A stretch of 64,000 nt of DNA from a virus. Position 1 is the first letter of the stretch. Every line of letters starts with the position of its first letter. Below, in pieces: positions 1 through 12,021 of this stretch. The position numbers and the translations under genes are program-made. The stretch is from positions 1 through 64,000 of the IMG/VR virus record IMGVR_UViG_3300046804_004994. One strand, 5' to 3'. The notes under the pieces are model-generated. The model made no database searches. It saw only the letters and a list, made by a program, of their open reading frames with translations, and had not been told where the DNA came from.

Positions 1-370
1 TTATATTGAAAATACGAGCTTGTTTTTCAGTAGGATGGTTAAAGTATGTATTAAAGCATCCATTTGAATCGGGAAACTTTTTAATAGAAAGTTTATCTGT
101 TTTAAGTTGTATAAAATGCCATACTTCATGTAAGATATCTCCAACTAACACATTCAGGTTAGAGTTCATAGTCTCTTCACATATTTCTATTGTAGAATTT
201 CGATAATCACAATAAGAAACTTCCCCTGGAATTTCTTTAATAAAGAGTTTATACTTAGTTGTTATTTTTCGATTTCCACATACAATTGCAGTCGCAATTT
301 TAGATAAAATCGTAAGATCTATACGTTTTTTTACTTTTGATCTAGGATCACATATTAGTTGTATACTCAT
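1..370 (-). CDS. Partial HExxH zinc-metallopeptidase-like protein
   Basis: The frame runs from an ATG at 370 off the left edge, so only about 123 N-terminal residues are visible. They contain a zinc-binding motif HEVWHFIQ (residues 81-88) and, about 30 residues later, PTEKQA, whose Glu could be the third ligand, as in gluzincin-type peptidases. The start overlaps the stop of the upstream gene as ATGA, which indicates translational coupling and supports this start. No signal peptide is seen. It could be a true peptidase or a degenerate domain; the target is unknown. The HExxH is seen directly, the function is inferred. Confidence 0.7.
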   Translation of the reverse strand, partial: MSIQLICDPRSKVKKRIDLTILSKIATAIVCGNRKITTKYKLFIKEIPGEVSYCDYRNSTIEICEETMNSNLNVLVGDILHEVWHFIQLKTDKLSIKKFPDSNGCFNTYFNHPTEKQARIFNI

Positions 371-777
371 TCTTCATAATCAAGTTCATCATTTGATTGA
401 AATTCCATTAATACAAAATAATCATCTTCTGATGGGATTACCGAAAAAAAACAGCAATTGTATCCGCCCTTTTCAACAATTTCATTGAATTCATCAATAC
501 CACCTTGTTTAGTTATATATTGTTGATATACATCTTTGCCAGCACCTACAATGTTTGCAGCACCAAAATAAGAAAGTTTGTTGCCTTTTTGCACATACTT
601 TTCAACGAGCTTTCTGCTCAAATCCTTGCAGATTGGTAAAAAATTCTTGACTTGAGTGGGTGAAAACTCTTTCATAAGACGTCTTTTTACAGTAAAAGGA
701 TCATCAGTATGTGACCATCTCACTTGATCAACAAAGTTCCAAAAGTCGTTTACATCATTAGCATTTAATTTAGCCAT
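367..777 (-). CDS. Hypothetical protein, DUF4240-like
   Basis: This 136-residue protein begins MAKLNANDVNDFWNFVDQV. The N-terminal FWxxxD pattern, the helical middle and a glycine-containing segment near residues 76-92 recall the DUF4240 family by eye only. The C-terminus is acidic. It lies 1 base downstream of the PD-(D/E)XK nuclease gene and overlaps the HExxH gene by 4 bases, so the three are probably one transcript. No catalytic motif is recognised. Confidence is high that it is a gene and low for the family. Confidence 0.65.
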   Translation of the reverse strand: MAKLNANDVNDFWNFVDQVRWSHTDDPFTVKRRLMKEFSPTQVKNFLPICKDLSRKLVEKYVQKGNKLSYFGAANIVGAGKDVYQQYITKQGGIDEFNEIVEKGGYNCCFFSVIPSEDDYFVLMEFQSNDELDYEE

Positions 778-778
778 A

Positions 779-1486
779 TCAATATTTTAATGTCTTTTTA
801 TAAAAATCCAACAAGTTTTTTACAGAATCTTTCATGTATGGTGTATTCATTTCCTGCCAAAAGGTCTTATCTTGAAACTCTCGCAAGTAAAATAATCTTA
901 ACGATAAGCATGGTAGTTGGATGAGTTCTTCTAGCATAAATGCATACATAGATAGTTGAATGGCATATGTGTTGTATTCACATTGCATTAAATGATCAAT
1001 CGGTTCTTTGAAGAATGTGTTGTATTTGTTGTAAAAATTGATTTTTTTGTTTGTCTTAAAGTCAAAAATATGAAATCCTTTTGAATTTGTTAATACTAAA
1101 TCTGCAGTTCCAGCAATTTTATAATTGTGATTGTATAATAATTTTTCACTCTCTACTGCAGTATCATCATCATTAATGCCTTTGATTTTTTGCGCAAATG
1201 ATGTGATGACGTTTTTGTATTCTTCCAGTATTACACCGTCTTTAATATAATCTTCCATGATTTTATGGTACTTAGTGCCACGTTCTTGAGCGTTTTTAGT
1301 AATTGTTTCCCATAAACCTAGTATTTTATCCTGTGTAGTACCTTTTTTATCAGCTACAATTTTACTCCATTTGTCTTTATCAAATGGATCTTTAAATTGT
1401 GATATTAATGTAGTTACTGAGATATACTTTTCATCAGTAATTTTATTTGTATAAGTATGACTCGGGGTATCAAAAATAATATCCAT
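779..1486 (-). CDS. PD-(D/E)XK nuclease (RecB/Cas4-like)
   Basis: The 235-residue protein has the order of motifs of the RecB/Cas4-like nuclease branch: GTKYHKIMEDY with His74, then Glu113, then IAGTADLV with Asp129, then FDFKTNKKI with Asp142 and Lys144. A conserved Tyr/Gln-containing helix follows near residues 165-185. Such enzymes cut single-stranded or branched DNA using a divalent metal. There is no helicase domain and no Cas4-type cysteine cluster, so this is a compact stand-alone nuclease, possibly for recombination or degradation of host DNA. It is the first gene of a three-gene run that continues toward the left edge. Confidence 0.85.
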   Translation of the reverse strand: MDIIFDTPSHTYTNKITDEKYISVTTLISQFKDPFDKDKWSKIVADKKGTTQDKILGLWETITKNAQERGTKYHKIMEDYIKDGVILEEYKNVITSFAQKIKGINDDDTAVESEKLLYNHNYKIAGTADLVLTNSKGFHIFDFKTNKKINFYNKYNTFFKEPIDHLMQCEYNTYAIQLSMYAFMLEELIQLPCLSLRLFYLREFQDKTFWQEMNTPYMKDSVKNLLDFYKKTLKY

Positions 1487-1526
1487 TTAAGAATATTAAT
1501 ATATGATTTTCAAAAATCAAGAAAAA

Positions 1527-2720
1527 TTAAATATAACCGATGACACTCATTGTAAATGTAGTTGTCGTTAAATTATTTGCAGACACATTTAAAGTGAGAG
1601 TACCAATAGAATATGCAAAGCCACTCGGTGAAGATAAAGGCACAGTAACGTTATACAATCTTCTAAATTGTGTGGTGCCTGCAGCGATTTCATCTATTGC
1701 ATAAATTTGTATCGGAGCGGTTGTACCGCCATATGCATCAGTATCAAACCATATTGCAGTATATTTACCAGTTGGCCCGCTATCAGCAATAATACCATTT
1801 ATAATTAATGCACCACCACCAGGAACACCGCTAACGGTGCGCATTAGTCCACTACCAGATAATGCAGTGACATCAAATTGAAATGATGATACCCCAGCTT
1901 CAATTGTTACCACTTTTTGATATGTGACTCTCTCTAAAATATCTTGCGGTGCAGATAAGTAATTGATGTAACTTGTTGGTACACTTCTTAATGAGAAATT
2001 ATTTGCACCATCTTTATATACATACCCCGGAGCACCATCCCAGTTTGATGTAGGAAATGTTACTGGAGCACTAGCTCCAAAACTGATCTTTCTTGGAACA
2101 TTTAATGTCGTTATAGATGCAGGTGCAATATTAAGATCACTAGAACCTATTTGTAAATAATTTGTAACAGAAGCGCTTAAGGTGATTGATGTGCCGCTTT
2201 GTGGTACAATCTTGTTTGTCGAAAGCGTGGTACCTAATGTAAGATATACACCTGAAGATGTAATGCCATTTAAAAAGATTTTACTATCAAAACTAGTTGC
2301 ACTTAATGGTAATAACGATAACGATCCATTAGCTGCTCTAGTAACCTCTATTTCATCGCCAAAACATATATTAGCAACACGTTGATATGCAGATAAGTTT
2401 GTTACATTAGTACCAGTTAATACATAAAATGTGTTATTATCGGTGTTAAAATAAGTGTCTCCAATTGCTGCAAATCCATTAGTGATACTTGAAGAAGGTG
2501 TTAATGAATTGACTGGTGTGGAAGTACCACTTCCATAAAATCTATTACCAACAACATATCCACCAAGTGTTGATCCATCCCCAACATATACTCTTTTAGC
2601 GTCTGTTATATAGGCTAGTTCACCTTGGGAGATAGTGACTTGTTTGCGCTCTTCATTAGAACCTCGTCTAATTAAAAGCTTTAATAAATTATTTTCTGTT
2701 AATGTGATTGTTCTCGCCAT
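1527..2720 (-). CDS. Tail fibre/adhesin with Mtd-type N-terminal domain
   Basis: The 397-residue protein starts with a roughly 60-residue module (RRGSNEERKQVTISQGEL, then YITDAKRVYVGDGST) typical of the N-terminal domain of phage receptor-binding proteins such as major tropism determinant and related fibres. The rest is a Ser/Thr/Gly-rich beta-strand protein without recognised domains. The same N-terminal module opens the next gene (2725-4755), so the two are a related pair that probably plug into the same fibre base. It is the last gene of the fibre cluster. Role in host binding is inferred from the module and position. Confidence 0.75.
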   Translation of the reverse strand: MARTITLTENNLLKLLIRRGSNEERKQVTISQGELAYITDAKRVYVGDGSTLGGYVVGNRFYGSGTSTPVNSLTPSSSITNGFAAIGDTYFNTDNNTFYVLTGTNVTNLSAYQRVANICFGDEIEVTRAANGSLSLLPLSATSFDSKIFLNGITSSGVYLTLGTTLSTNKIVPQSGTSITLSASVTNYLQIGSSDLNIAPASITTLNVPRKISFGASAPVTFPTSNWDGAPGYVYKDGANNFSLRSVPTSYINYLSAPQDILERVTYQKVVTIEAGVSSFQFDVTALSGSGLMRTVSGVPGGGALIINGIIADSGPTGKYTAIWFDTDAYGGTTAPIQIYAIDEIAAGTTQFRRLYNVTVPLSSPSGFAYSIGTLTLNVSANNLTTTTFTMSVIGYI

Positions 2721-2724
2721 TTGA

Positions 2725-4755
2725 TTAGAATGTTACTATTTGAAATGCATATGCATAAGCATTTACACTTGGTAAATATCCTGCATTTAACACCTTACCA
2801 GTATTTAATAATATCTCCGCGGTATATAATGGAATATCTTCACCAATTTGAGTGTTAGTATTGGTAAATCGAATTGTTTGTACGGCACCGCTACTAATTA
2901 AAATATTTGGTATTAATACTTTTCCAAATGTTACACGGTTTAAACCATATCCAAATCCGCCTGCACCAATAGTTGCACTATAACCGGTTCCGTATATGTC
3001 ACCTACACTATTTACATAAAAACTAGTTGTTTGTGTATGATCATTACCACCTATGAAAATATCATTTATATTAGACTTTATATATGTTGGCTGTTCAACA
3101 TGTGTAGTTGCATTTGTTCCGAGTTGTCCGCATACGTTGCTGCCCCAACCGTATAAGTCTTTTGAAGTTGTTATTGCAAATCTAGTGCCAGATAAAGCGA
3201 CTTTATTAACAGCAAGTTTGCTTACATTTGATAATCCAGGAACAGTGCTTAATGCGGTTAAGTATGTATTTTGTGTGGTAGTACTGCTATAAGCAATACC
3301 CCACGGATTCATACCGCATGCTGAAACAGTCCCATCATTACTCAATATATATGTACAATCTGATGAGCAATATACATTAGCTACTTGAGCAGATTCCGTT
3401 GTTATTAATGTACCGGGTATTAATGTAAATGTGTTTGCGTACTTATTATTGATACTTTGACCAATTCCTAATTGACCAAATTGATTAGATCCAACCGCAT
3501 ATACACCCGTGTTTGCTAATGCATATGTAGTTCCACTAACAGGGTCTAAATAACTACTACTAACCCCGCACATACATACAATGTTGTATATATCTTTTGC
3601 AGTCAAATCGGTAACAAGTGTTGGATTAGATACATATGTTGTGTGTCCATGCCCTAATTGATATTGTTCGTTATATCCCCAGCTGTAAATCTTTGAGTTG
3701 TTGCTATCAATTGCAAAATATGAAGCGCTTAAATATGTGAGATTGCTCACAGGGGATGCTACTATATTAGTTATACCTGTCAACGGTAAACCTGTATTTG
3801 TATTAAGCAATTTAAAGTGCGTTGAATAATTTGTTTGTGTGCTACCAGATGGTGGGTTGCCTGTAGTATACACATATCCACCCTTTGTAATAACAAACGC
3901 GGTTGCGTAACTACCTACAATTTTTGCGATACTATTTGACACCGTAAATGGTGGATCAAATATTGCTTGTTGCGGTTTAAATCTAACAGCACCTCCCGGC
4001 ATTGCATTTCCAAATGCACCTTTTGATAATGAATCTGTACCATATACAAAAACAGTGCCAGTTGAATCAAGATATAATGAACCAGTTGCTAACGACCCTT
4101 CCATTAGCTGTGCTATGTTTGCATCTGCACCTGCTTTTAATGATAAATAGCCGTTTACTAGTTCAAAATTTGACGTGTTGTATTTTAAGTTTAAAATATC
4201 ATTTGTTGTATCCTTTACAATTGGAGACAACACGCTATTGAACATGTCATTAGATAATTTATCTGTTGTAATTCCTAAATCTTTTAACTGAAGATAACTA
4301 TACTCACCTGCAATAGCAATTTCAATAGTATCGCCATCAACATTTACACCTACACCGTCTTCATTAACATTTAAAGCACCATTAGGTTGCACTGTAATAC
4401 CTGATGCCACTGTTGTTAATGTATTATTTTCTGTGAACTTAATAGAAACATTATCTGGTTTTGCACCAACGTATACCCAGTTAGCAGATAATGACGGGTT
4501 TGTACCAGTCAATTGGTAAAATAAATTATTTCGAAGTACTAAATCACCAGGAAAGGCATTAGTATTTTCAAATAATGTATTGGGTGGATGGATTCGCACT
4601 GTTTGAGCAGTACCACCGCTAGTTGCTCCGTCGCCTACAAATAGTCGTTTTCCGTCGGTAGTATACAGTATTTCACCTTCATCAAATACAACTTGTGTTC
4701 TTTGACTTTCTGACCCACGGCGTGCTTTGAATTTTACAATTTTAATATCTGGCAT
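2725..4755 (-). CDS. Tail fibre with Mtd-type N-terminus and RCC1-like propeller
   Basis: The 676-residue protein opens with the Mtd-type module (KARRGSESQRTQVVFDEGEI, then YTTDGKRLFVGDGAT). From about residue 225 onward it carries repeated blades of the RCC1/BLIP-II type: SWGYNEQYQLGHG, AVGSNQFGQLGIG, SACGMNPWG, GWGSNVCGQLGTN and GTGYSATIGAGG, each about 50-60 residues apart. RCC1 repeats form a seven-bladed beta-propeller used for protein or ligand binding. In a phage fibre this would be a receptor-binding head. It lies between two other fibre genes with gaps of 2-4 bases. Confidence 0.85.
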   Translation of the reverse strand: MPDIKIVKFKARRGSESQRTQVVFDEGEILYTTDGKRLFVGDGATSGGTAQTVRIHPPNTLFENTNAFPGDLVLRNNLFYQLTGTNPSLSANWVYVGAKPDNVSIKFTENNTLTTVASGITVQPNGALNVNEDGVGVNVDGDTIEIAIAGEYSYLQLKDLGITTDKLSNDMFNSVLSPIVKDTTNDILNLKYNTSNFELVNGYLSLKAGADANIAQLMEGSLATGSLYLDSTGTVFVYGTDSLSKGAFGNAMPGGAVRFKPQQAIFDPPFTVSNSIAKIVGSYATAFVITKGGYVYTTGNPPSGSTQTNYSTHFKLLNTNTGLPLTGITNIVASPVSNLTYLSASYFAIDSNNSKIYSWGYNEQYQLGHGHTTYVSNPTLVTDLTAKDIYNIVCMCGVSSSYLDPVSGTTYALANTGVYAVGSNQFGQLGIGQSINNKYANTFTLIPGTLITTESAQVANVYCSSDCTYILSNDGTVSACGMNPWGIAYSSTTTQNTYLTALSTVPGLSNVSKLAVNKVALSGTRFAITTSKDLYGWGSNVCGQLGTNATTHVEQPTYIKSNINDIFIGGNDHTQTTSFYVNSVGDIYGTGYSATIGAGGFGYGLNRVTFGKVLIPNILISSGAVQTIRFTNTNTQIGEDIPLYTAEILLNTGKVLNAGYLPSVNAYAYAFQIVTF

Positions 4756-4757
4756 AA

Positions 4758-5957
4758 TTAATGATATCCATTACGAAGTTTGACTAAGCTCGATGAACTA
4801 GGATTATAACCATCAAACGGTGCAATAAAATAATATCCTAGCCTTATAGCGTTATCACTGTTTGATGTTCCGCCATATGCTATTGGACTACCAGGTGTTG
4901 TTCTAGTAAAATTCATTATTTCATATGCTTTAAGCCCGTTATATCCTCCTTGGGAGGTCCAACCTTTTATATTTGAATAATAAAACGGAGCAGATAAGCT
5001 GTCACTAGTGGTAGTATTCCAATCATATGGTGAAAACCCTGACACAGACCATAAAATTAATTGATTGTCAGAGTATGTTGAATTATCATTATTACCCAAT
5101 CCATATCGATGATTTCTAAATGAGCGTAACCATACCCAATTACCGCTTTCTGTAAATTTAAATAGCTGTCCCTGAGCGAGTGACGCAAATGTTGTTATTT
5201 CACTATCTAAATTCACATCTAATGAGTTAGAACGAGATATATTTACCATTACAATTGCGTAATCACCAACTGCTGGTTTGCCATATATTGAATCTTCGGT
5301 TAACCAAATTTGATTTAAGTAATTACTAATTATCAATTGACTATTAATAGTGGTTAAAAATGTTTTATTATAACCGGTTGTGTAAATATTATATGGGTAA
5401 ATACCTGTGGAAGACTGGTCATCTCGTTTTGTAGGACGGAGACGTTTTGTTGGCTTATTATTTACCTTTTCACCGTCATTTGTACCAGATTCAGCCAATG
5501 TTAGACCACCAGACAATACACACGGGTTAAATGTTTCTAAATCTAACCAAAATGTGTGTACCGTTGGAGCAGTAGTTACACCTGTTACAATACCATCGGT
5601 AAATGTAATAGTCTTAATGTTTGAATACGTTCCATTAAGCCCTAACGGTTCATCTGTGTTAGTCGCACTTAATAAATTGTAAATATTGGTTAATCCAATG
5701 TTACCCGCAGTGTCTTTTTGATATAAAATGTCTAAATAATTTCCTTTTAATGCAGGGTATGTAAGTTGATTCATTACTACATTAGAATCAAAATAAGCAG
5801 TGCCACCAGAAGTACTTAATTGTAAGCATGAAGGAGTGCCAGCACCGTCATAAACACGCAATTTAATACCAGTAAACCCATCAGAGTTCTGCAAATGTAA
5901 AACGCTTTTATAAGTTGATGCAATTTGTTGGTCTTGAAAGTTATATACGTTACTCAT
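4758..5957 (-). CDS. Probable tail fibre protein
   Basis: This 399-residue protein has no domain I recognise. It is rich in Tyr, Asn, Ser and Thr, with an N-terminal stretch of short beta-type repeats (LQNSDGFTGIKLRVYDGAG) like those of fibre shafts and a Trp/Tyr-rich second half from about residue 230. A TATAAATA element 10 bases before the start marks it as separately transcribed late. Its place between fibre genes suggests an accessory fibre or tip protein. Confidence 0.6.
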   Translation of the reverse strand: MSNVYNFQDQQIASTYKSVLHLQNSDGFTGIKLRVYDGAGTPSCLQLSTSGGTAYFDSNVVMNQLTYPALKGNYLDILYQKDTAGNIGLTNIYNLLSATNTDEPLGLNGTYSNIKTITFTDGIVTGVTTAPTVHTFWLDLETFNPCVLSGGLTLAESGTNDGEKVNNKPTKRLRPTKRDDQSSTGIYPYNIYTTGYNKTFLTTINSQLIISNYLNQIWLTEDSIYGKPAVGDYAIVMVNISRSNSLDVNLDSEITTFASLAQGQLFKFTESGNWVWLRSFRNHRYGLGNNDNSTYSDNQLILWSVSGFSPYDWNTTTSDSLSAPFYYSNIKGWTSQGGYNGLKAYEIMNFTRTTPGSPIAYGGTSNSDNAIRLGYYFIAPFDGYNPSSSSLVKLRNGYH

Positions 5958-5967
5958 CGCTTCTAAT

Positions 5968-5975
5968 TATTTATA
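5968..5975 (-). promoter_or_regulatory. Late promoter-like TATAAATA
   Basis: Full T4-type core, 10 bases before the ATG of the 399-residue fibre gene. It lies in a 29-base gap. Confidence 0.75.
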
Positions 5976-5986
5976 CAAATTGTTGG

Positions 5987-7852
5987 TTATTCAATTTCAA
6001 ATTTACCTGAATCTATAGGATTTAATATATTTGTTTGTGTTAAACTTAATAACTTTTCTTGAATATTGTATATTTCTATAAATATTTGATTAATTACACC
6101 ACTTTGAACCAACTCATTGTTATTAATAAACGCGTCAAAATCTGATTGTAGCGTAATATTGTTAAAATCATCATTGGTAATATAACTATAACCTTTAAAT
6201 CTTAAAATACTCTGTTCATCATAACTTGCGGAAAACTTGCCTAGTAGTAAATCCTTTAAAGTTAATGTATTTTTATAAAGTTTGAACAATTCCTTGTTAA
6301 ATGTGATACTTTGAACATACTCATCTTTGTTAAATTTGATACTATCTAAATTATAATATGAAACATATGGTTCACTTAAAAGTGTTTCATAGTCTGTACG
6401 TTCTTGTAAATGAATAATCCTACTATTTATAAGTAAAAACATGTCTTCTCCATTAATATCTAACGGTAATACATTTATGTCTTTAATAGTATTGGTGCTT
6501 ATAAATTCATATGAGTAGTTCCATGTGAAATAATCAAAATTCCATGTAGCGTATTCTTTGTTCCAAATCGGTTTGAGATTATCTATGAAAGGAGCAAATT
6601 GAAAAGTTGCTAACGTTTTATTCGGTTTTGATACATACTTTTTGAATACCCTCCTATCGGTTATTACATAAAATACATTTGAATCTTGTTCAGCAAATTG
6701 AAATGAATGAAAACTCCCATCTTCAGGTTCAAGCTGATCTTCAAATTCCCATTCATTAATTTTTATAAATACATTGTTATACTGTTGTAGTATAGTTTTG
6801 TTAGAAGAACTTACTAATAAAATGTAATACGTATCATTTATCTTCCTGTATTGAATATCTTTTACAATATGCTTAGTGTGTATTGTTGCTTTGTAATTTA
6901 AATTAGTATCATAACATTTGATACAATTATTTGCAGAATCATATACAAGTACTGCTGTGTTTGAAGATCCTAATATAGTGGGTTTGTTGAATTTATCTGT
7001 ACGAGATTCATTACCAATACCGCCAACTGTTTCAACTAGATACCTGTTAAACTCTATACTAGTGTCATTATTAAAGTATCCTAATATATCATACTTATAA
7101 ATTTGATTGGTCTTACTATCACTAATAAACGCATATTTTTCTGAATCAAACGTAATATCTTCAAATTTACGAATATGCTCATCTGTATTATTATCAATTA
7201 AAGACGTATATAAAACGACTCTGAATTGATCAAATACATTATTAGAAGACATGCCAATAATGTGTGTATCTGTAATACCTAATATACCATAACCAGATTG
7301 ATCTATATATGGTATAGTTACAAACTTTTTAAGATTATCAAATTCCGGTACGTTTGCTGATAGCGTTGGTACCGCTGAGATATATGCAAATGCAGTTTTT
7401 ATTGATGTTTTTGGTACCCACTTAAAAGTAGAATCAAATACAGGGCCACTTGATAAAATTTGCCCAGTCACACCTAATGTATGTGTATAATTTACTGGAA
7501 TGTTTGTAGATCCTAAAAATAAATTAGCGTAAGTGTATATTAAATTATCAAACAATAATTGAATTTTTGTGTTGAGTGTAAAATAGTTGACAATTTCGTT
7601 AGGCTCTATAATGATGCTTTCAATAGGATTTGGAAGAGTTAGTGTCTCAACAAGATGCCTATCTAAGAAATATCTTGAAAGATATCTATCTGATGCAAAT
7701 TTATTTACTGGTTTTAATTCAATTGATCCATCGGATGGATATTTACCAGTATACGCAGTGGCGTCATCAATAACGTGAATATACCCACTATATTCTCCAC
7801 CTGTTAAATTTGTAAATAATCCACTACTAACGTAGTTAAATTTAGTTTGCAT
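5987..7852 (-). CDS. Structural protein with NHL-like propeller, probable fibre
   Basis: The 621-residue protein contains segments resembling NHL/SMP-30-type propeller blades in its middle, for example FAFISDSKTNQIYKYD-like strands near residue 245 and LVYDSANNCIKCYDTN near residue 305. The C-terminus is helical, ending in a Gln/Leu-rich stretch. The ATG shares one base with the stop of the upstream LamG gene (TAATG), so the pair is coupled. Similar short signatures occur in the two larger genes upstream, which suggests modular shuffling of propellers among these fibre genes. Function is inferred from context. Confidence 0.6.
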   Translation of the reverse strand: MQTKFNYVSSGLFTNLTGGEYSGYIHVIDDATAYTGKYPSDGSIELKPVNKFASDRYLSRYFLDRHLVETLTLPNPIESIIIEPNEIVNYFTLNTKIQLLFDNLIYTYANLFLGSTNIPVNYTHTLGVTGQILSSGPVFDSTFKWVPKTSIKTAFAYISAVPTLSANVPEFDNLKKFVTIPYIDQSGYGILGITDTHIIGMSSNNVFDQFRVVLYTSLIDNNTDEHIRKFEDITFDSEKYAFISDSKTNQIYKYDILGYFNNDTSIEFNRYLVETVGGIGNESRTDKFNKPTILGSSNTAVLVYDSANNCIKCYDTNLNYKATIHTKHIVKDIQYRKINDTYYILLVSSSNKTILQQYNNVFIKINEWEFEDQLEPEDGSFHSFQFAEQDSNVFYVITDRRVFKKYVSKPNKTLATFQFAPFIDNLKPIWNKEYATWNFDYFTWNYSYEFISTNTIKDINVLPLDINGEDMFLLINSRIIHLQERTDYETLLSEPYVSYYNLDSIKFNKDEYVQSITFNKELFKLYKNTLTLKDLLLGKFSASYDEQSILRFKGYSYITNDDFNNITLQSDFDAFINNNELVQSGVINQIFIEIYNIQEKLLSLTQTNILNPIDSGKFEIE

Positions 7853-9291
7853 TAGTATTTGTTAAATGTTATATCATTAATATTTACGTTCGCTGGTAAG
7901 ATTTGCGCTAATTTTTGTCGAACTATATTTTTGATCTTTTCTTGTGTTGGACTATCTTCAATCTGACTATTTTTTATCAAAATATTAATATTGTTGCTCT
8001 TATGTCCTGGTGCATCTAATTTAAACACTCTTTCAATTTGATCTAGTTCATTACGTTGATCAGCTGGTAAACTCATTATACCGTCTTGCATTTTTATACC
8101 GTTGAATGTTAAAAATCTAATTTCATCATCTTTTAACGCTACATCATACAACTTAAATTGTTTCACACTACAATTATCAACAAAGTAATACCCAGGCTGA
8201 TTAAGATATTTAAACAGCGGTGTGTTATTATAAAATCCAGTACATCCAATTGCTATACCATCTTGTATGATGTTTTGAAAAGTGTATGTCATTGGCGGGA
8301 TAGTCACGTTAGTATACAATTTACCATCGACAAACACGCTAATGTTTCCTTGATTTGTATCAAGTCGTAAAGCAAAATGATGCCATCCTGTTGTAAACAT
8401 AGAAATATCTACAGGAATACTTACATCTTCTATAGATCGATTATTTTGAACATTTTTAAGTCTTACTTTAAATGTAAATTGTTGTTCTGGATGATTTTCT
8501 TTTAAATATGTGTAATTTGTAAGATTGTATAGTTGTTTGCGGGTGTCACTATATTTGTAATAATTATCCTTTACACCTAACAATGTAAAATCATATACAG
8601 TTTGATTAACTTCGTCAATTTTTAACATTGCTAGTTCTGAACTAACAGATAATAATACAATTGGGTACTGCTTTAATCCTTTATCTGTATATTCTCTAAC
8701 TATATCAACACTTAATAGTCGAAGCGTTGTTGTGGTCAATTCAGTAAGTGCTTGCAATAGATCAATTTTAAATAGAGGAACAAATGAACTGTTATATTTT
8801 GTAATGTGCGGTTTAGTTGCACCGCCGTGCAAAACATAGATATTATTTGATCTATCAATTACAAAATTTTCTATACCATTTTCAGATTTTACACATCTAC
8901 TTTTATCATCTAATCCAGATTCTGCAAAATCATAAGTCTCGTAAACAAGATAATCTTTATTACTACGAGATGTTTCATCTAAAGTATTGTAAATATATAA
9001 CACTTTATTTTCAGTGAACTTTTTTGTAAGTCTTCCTTTAAATCCGTATACAACATCATTATGCGCAATAATAGAGTCCACATCATAGTATGAATTTCCA
9101 CCAGTGACAGCTTTCATTAATGTTTCTTGTTCTGTCACAAAATTATACTTTGTGACGTCTCCAGTTTTTGATGTTAAAAAGTAAATATCAGTTTCAGTGG
9201 AGTAAGAAGCAATATAATCTACAGAACGTTGCCCTGCAGAATCATAAATTGCGCCAGATGCAGTGTATTTTGCTAATTTTGGTATACTCAT
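7852..9291 (-). CDS. Fibre/adhesin with propeller-like N-half and LamG/ConA-like C-half
   Basis: I place the start at the ATG at 9291 (MSIPKLAKYTASG, 479 residues). A longer frame exists upstream, but its 61 extra residues are only Gln/His/Arg repeats read out of frame through the tandem repeat of the preceding gene. Residues about 60-200 resemble propeller blades. Residues about 270-420 form a LamG-like jellyroll: GWHHFALRLDTNQGNISVFV, then DGKLY, GIAIGC and FKLYDVALKDDEI. LamG domains bind glycans or proteins. The start lies 2 bases after the stop of the 903-residue stalk protein. Confidence 0.75.
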   Translation of the reverse strand: MSIPKLAKYTASGAIYDSAGQRSVDYIASYSTETDIYFLTSKTGDVTKYNFVTEQETLMKAVTGGNSYYDVDSIIAHNDVVYGFKGRLTKKFTENKVLYIYNTLDETSRSNKDYLVYETYDFAESGLDDKSRCVKSENGIENFVIDRSNNIYVLHGGATKPHITKYNSSFVPLFKIDLLQALTELTTTTLRLLSVDIVREYTDKGLKQYPIVLLSVSSELAMLKIDEVNQTVYDFTLLGVKDNYYKYSDTRKQLYNLTNYTYLKENHPEQQFTFKVRLKNVQNNRSIEDVSIPVDISMFTTGWHHFALRLDTNQGNISVFVDGKLYTNVTIPPMTYTFQNIIQDGIAIGCTGFYNNTPLFKYLNQPGYYFVDNCSVKQFKLYDVALKDDEIRFLTFNGIKMQDGIMSLPADQRNELDQIERVFKLDAPGHKSNNINILIKNSQIEDSPTQEKIKNIVRQKLAQILPANVNINDITFNKY

Positions 9292-9292
9292 A

Positions 9293-12004
<2,712 letters not shown>

Positions 12005-12010
12005 TACTAC

Positions 12011-12018
12011 TATTTATT
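12011..12018 (-). promoter_or_regulatory. Late promoter-like AATAAATA
   Basis: Six bases before the ATG of the 903-residue stalk fibre gene. Confidence 0.65.
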
Positions 12019-12021
12019 CGA

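Noticed and set aside
1527-4755. Mtd-type domains considered as sign of a diversity-generating retroelement
   Set aside because: No reverse transcriptase, template repeat or adenine-variable repeat pair was seen in the window.
5407-5682. Plus-strand frame opposite the 399-residue fibre gene
   Set aside because: No promoter core or start context, and it lies wholly inside a supported gene on the other strand.
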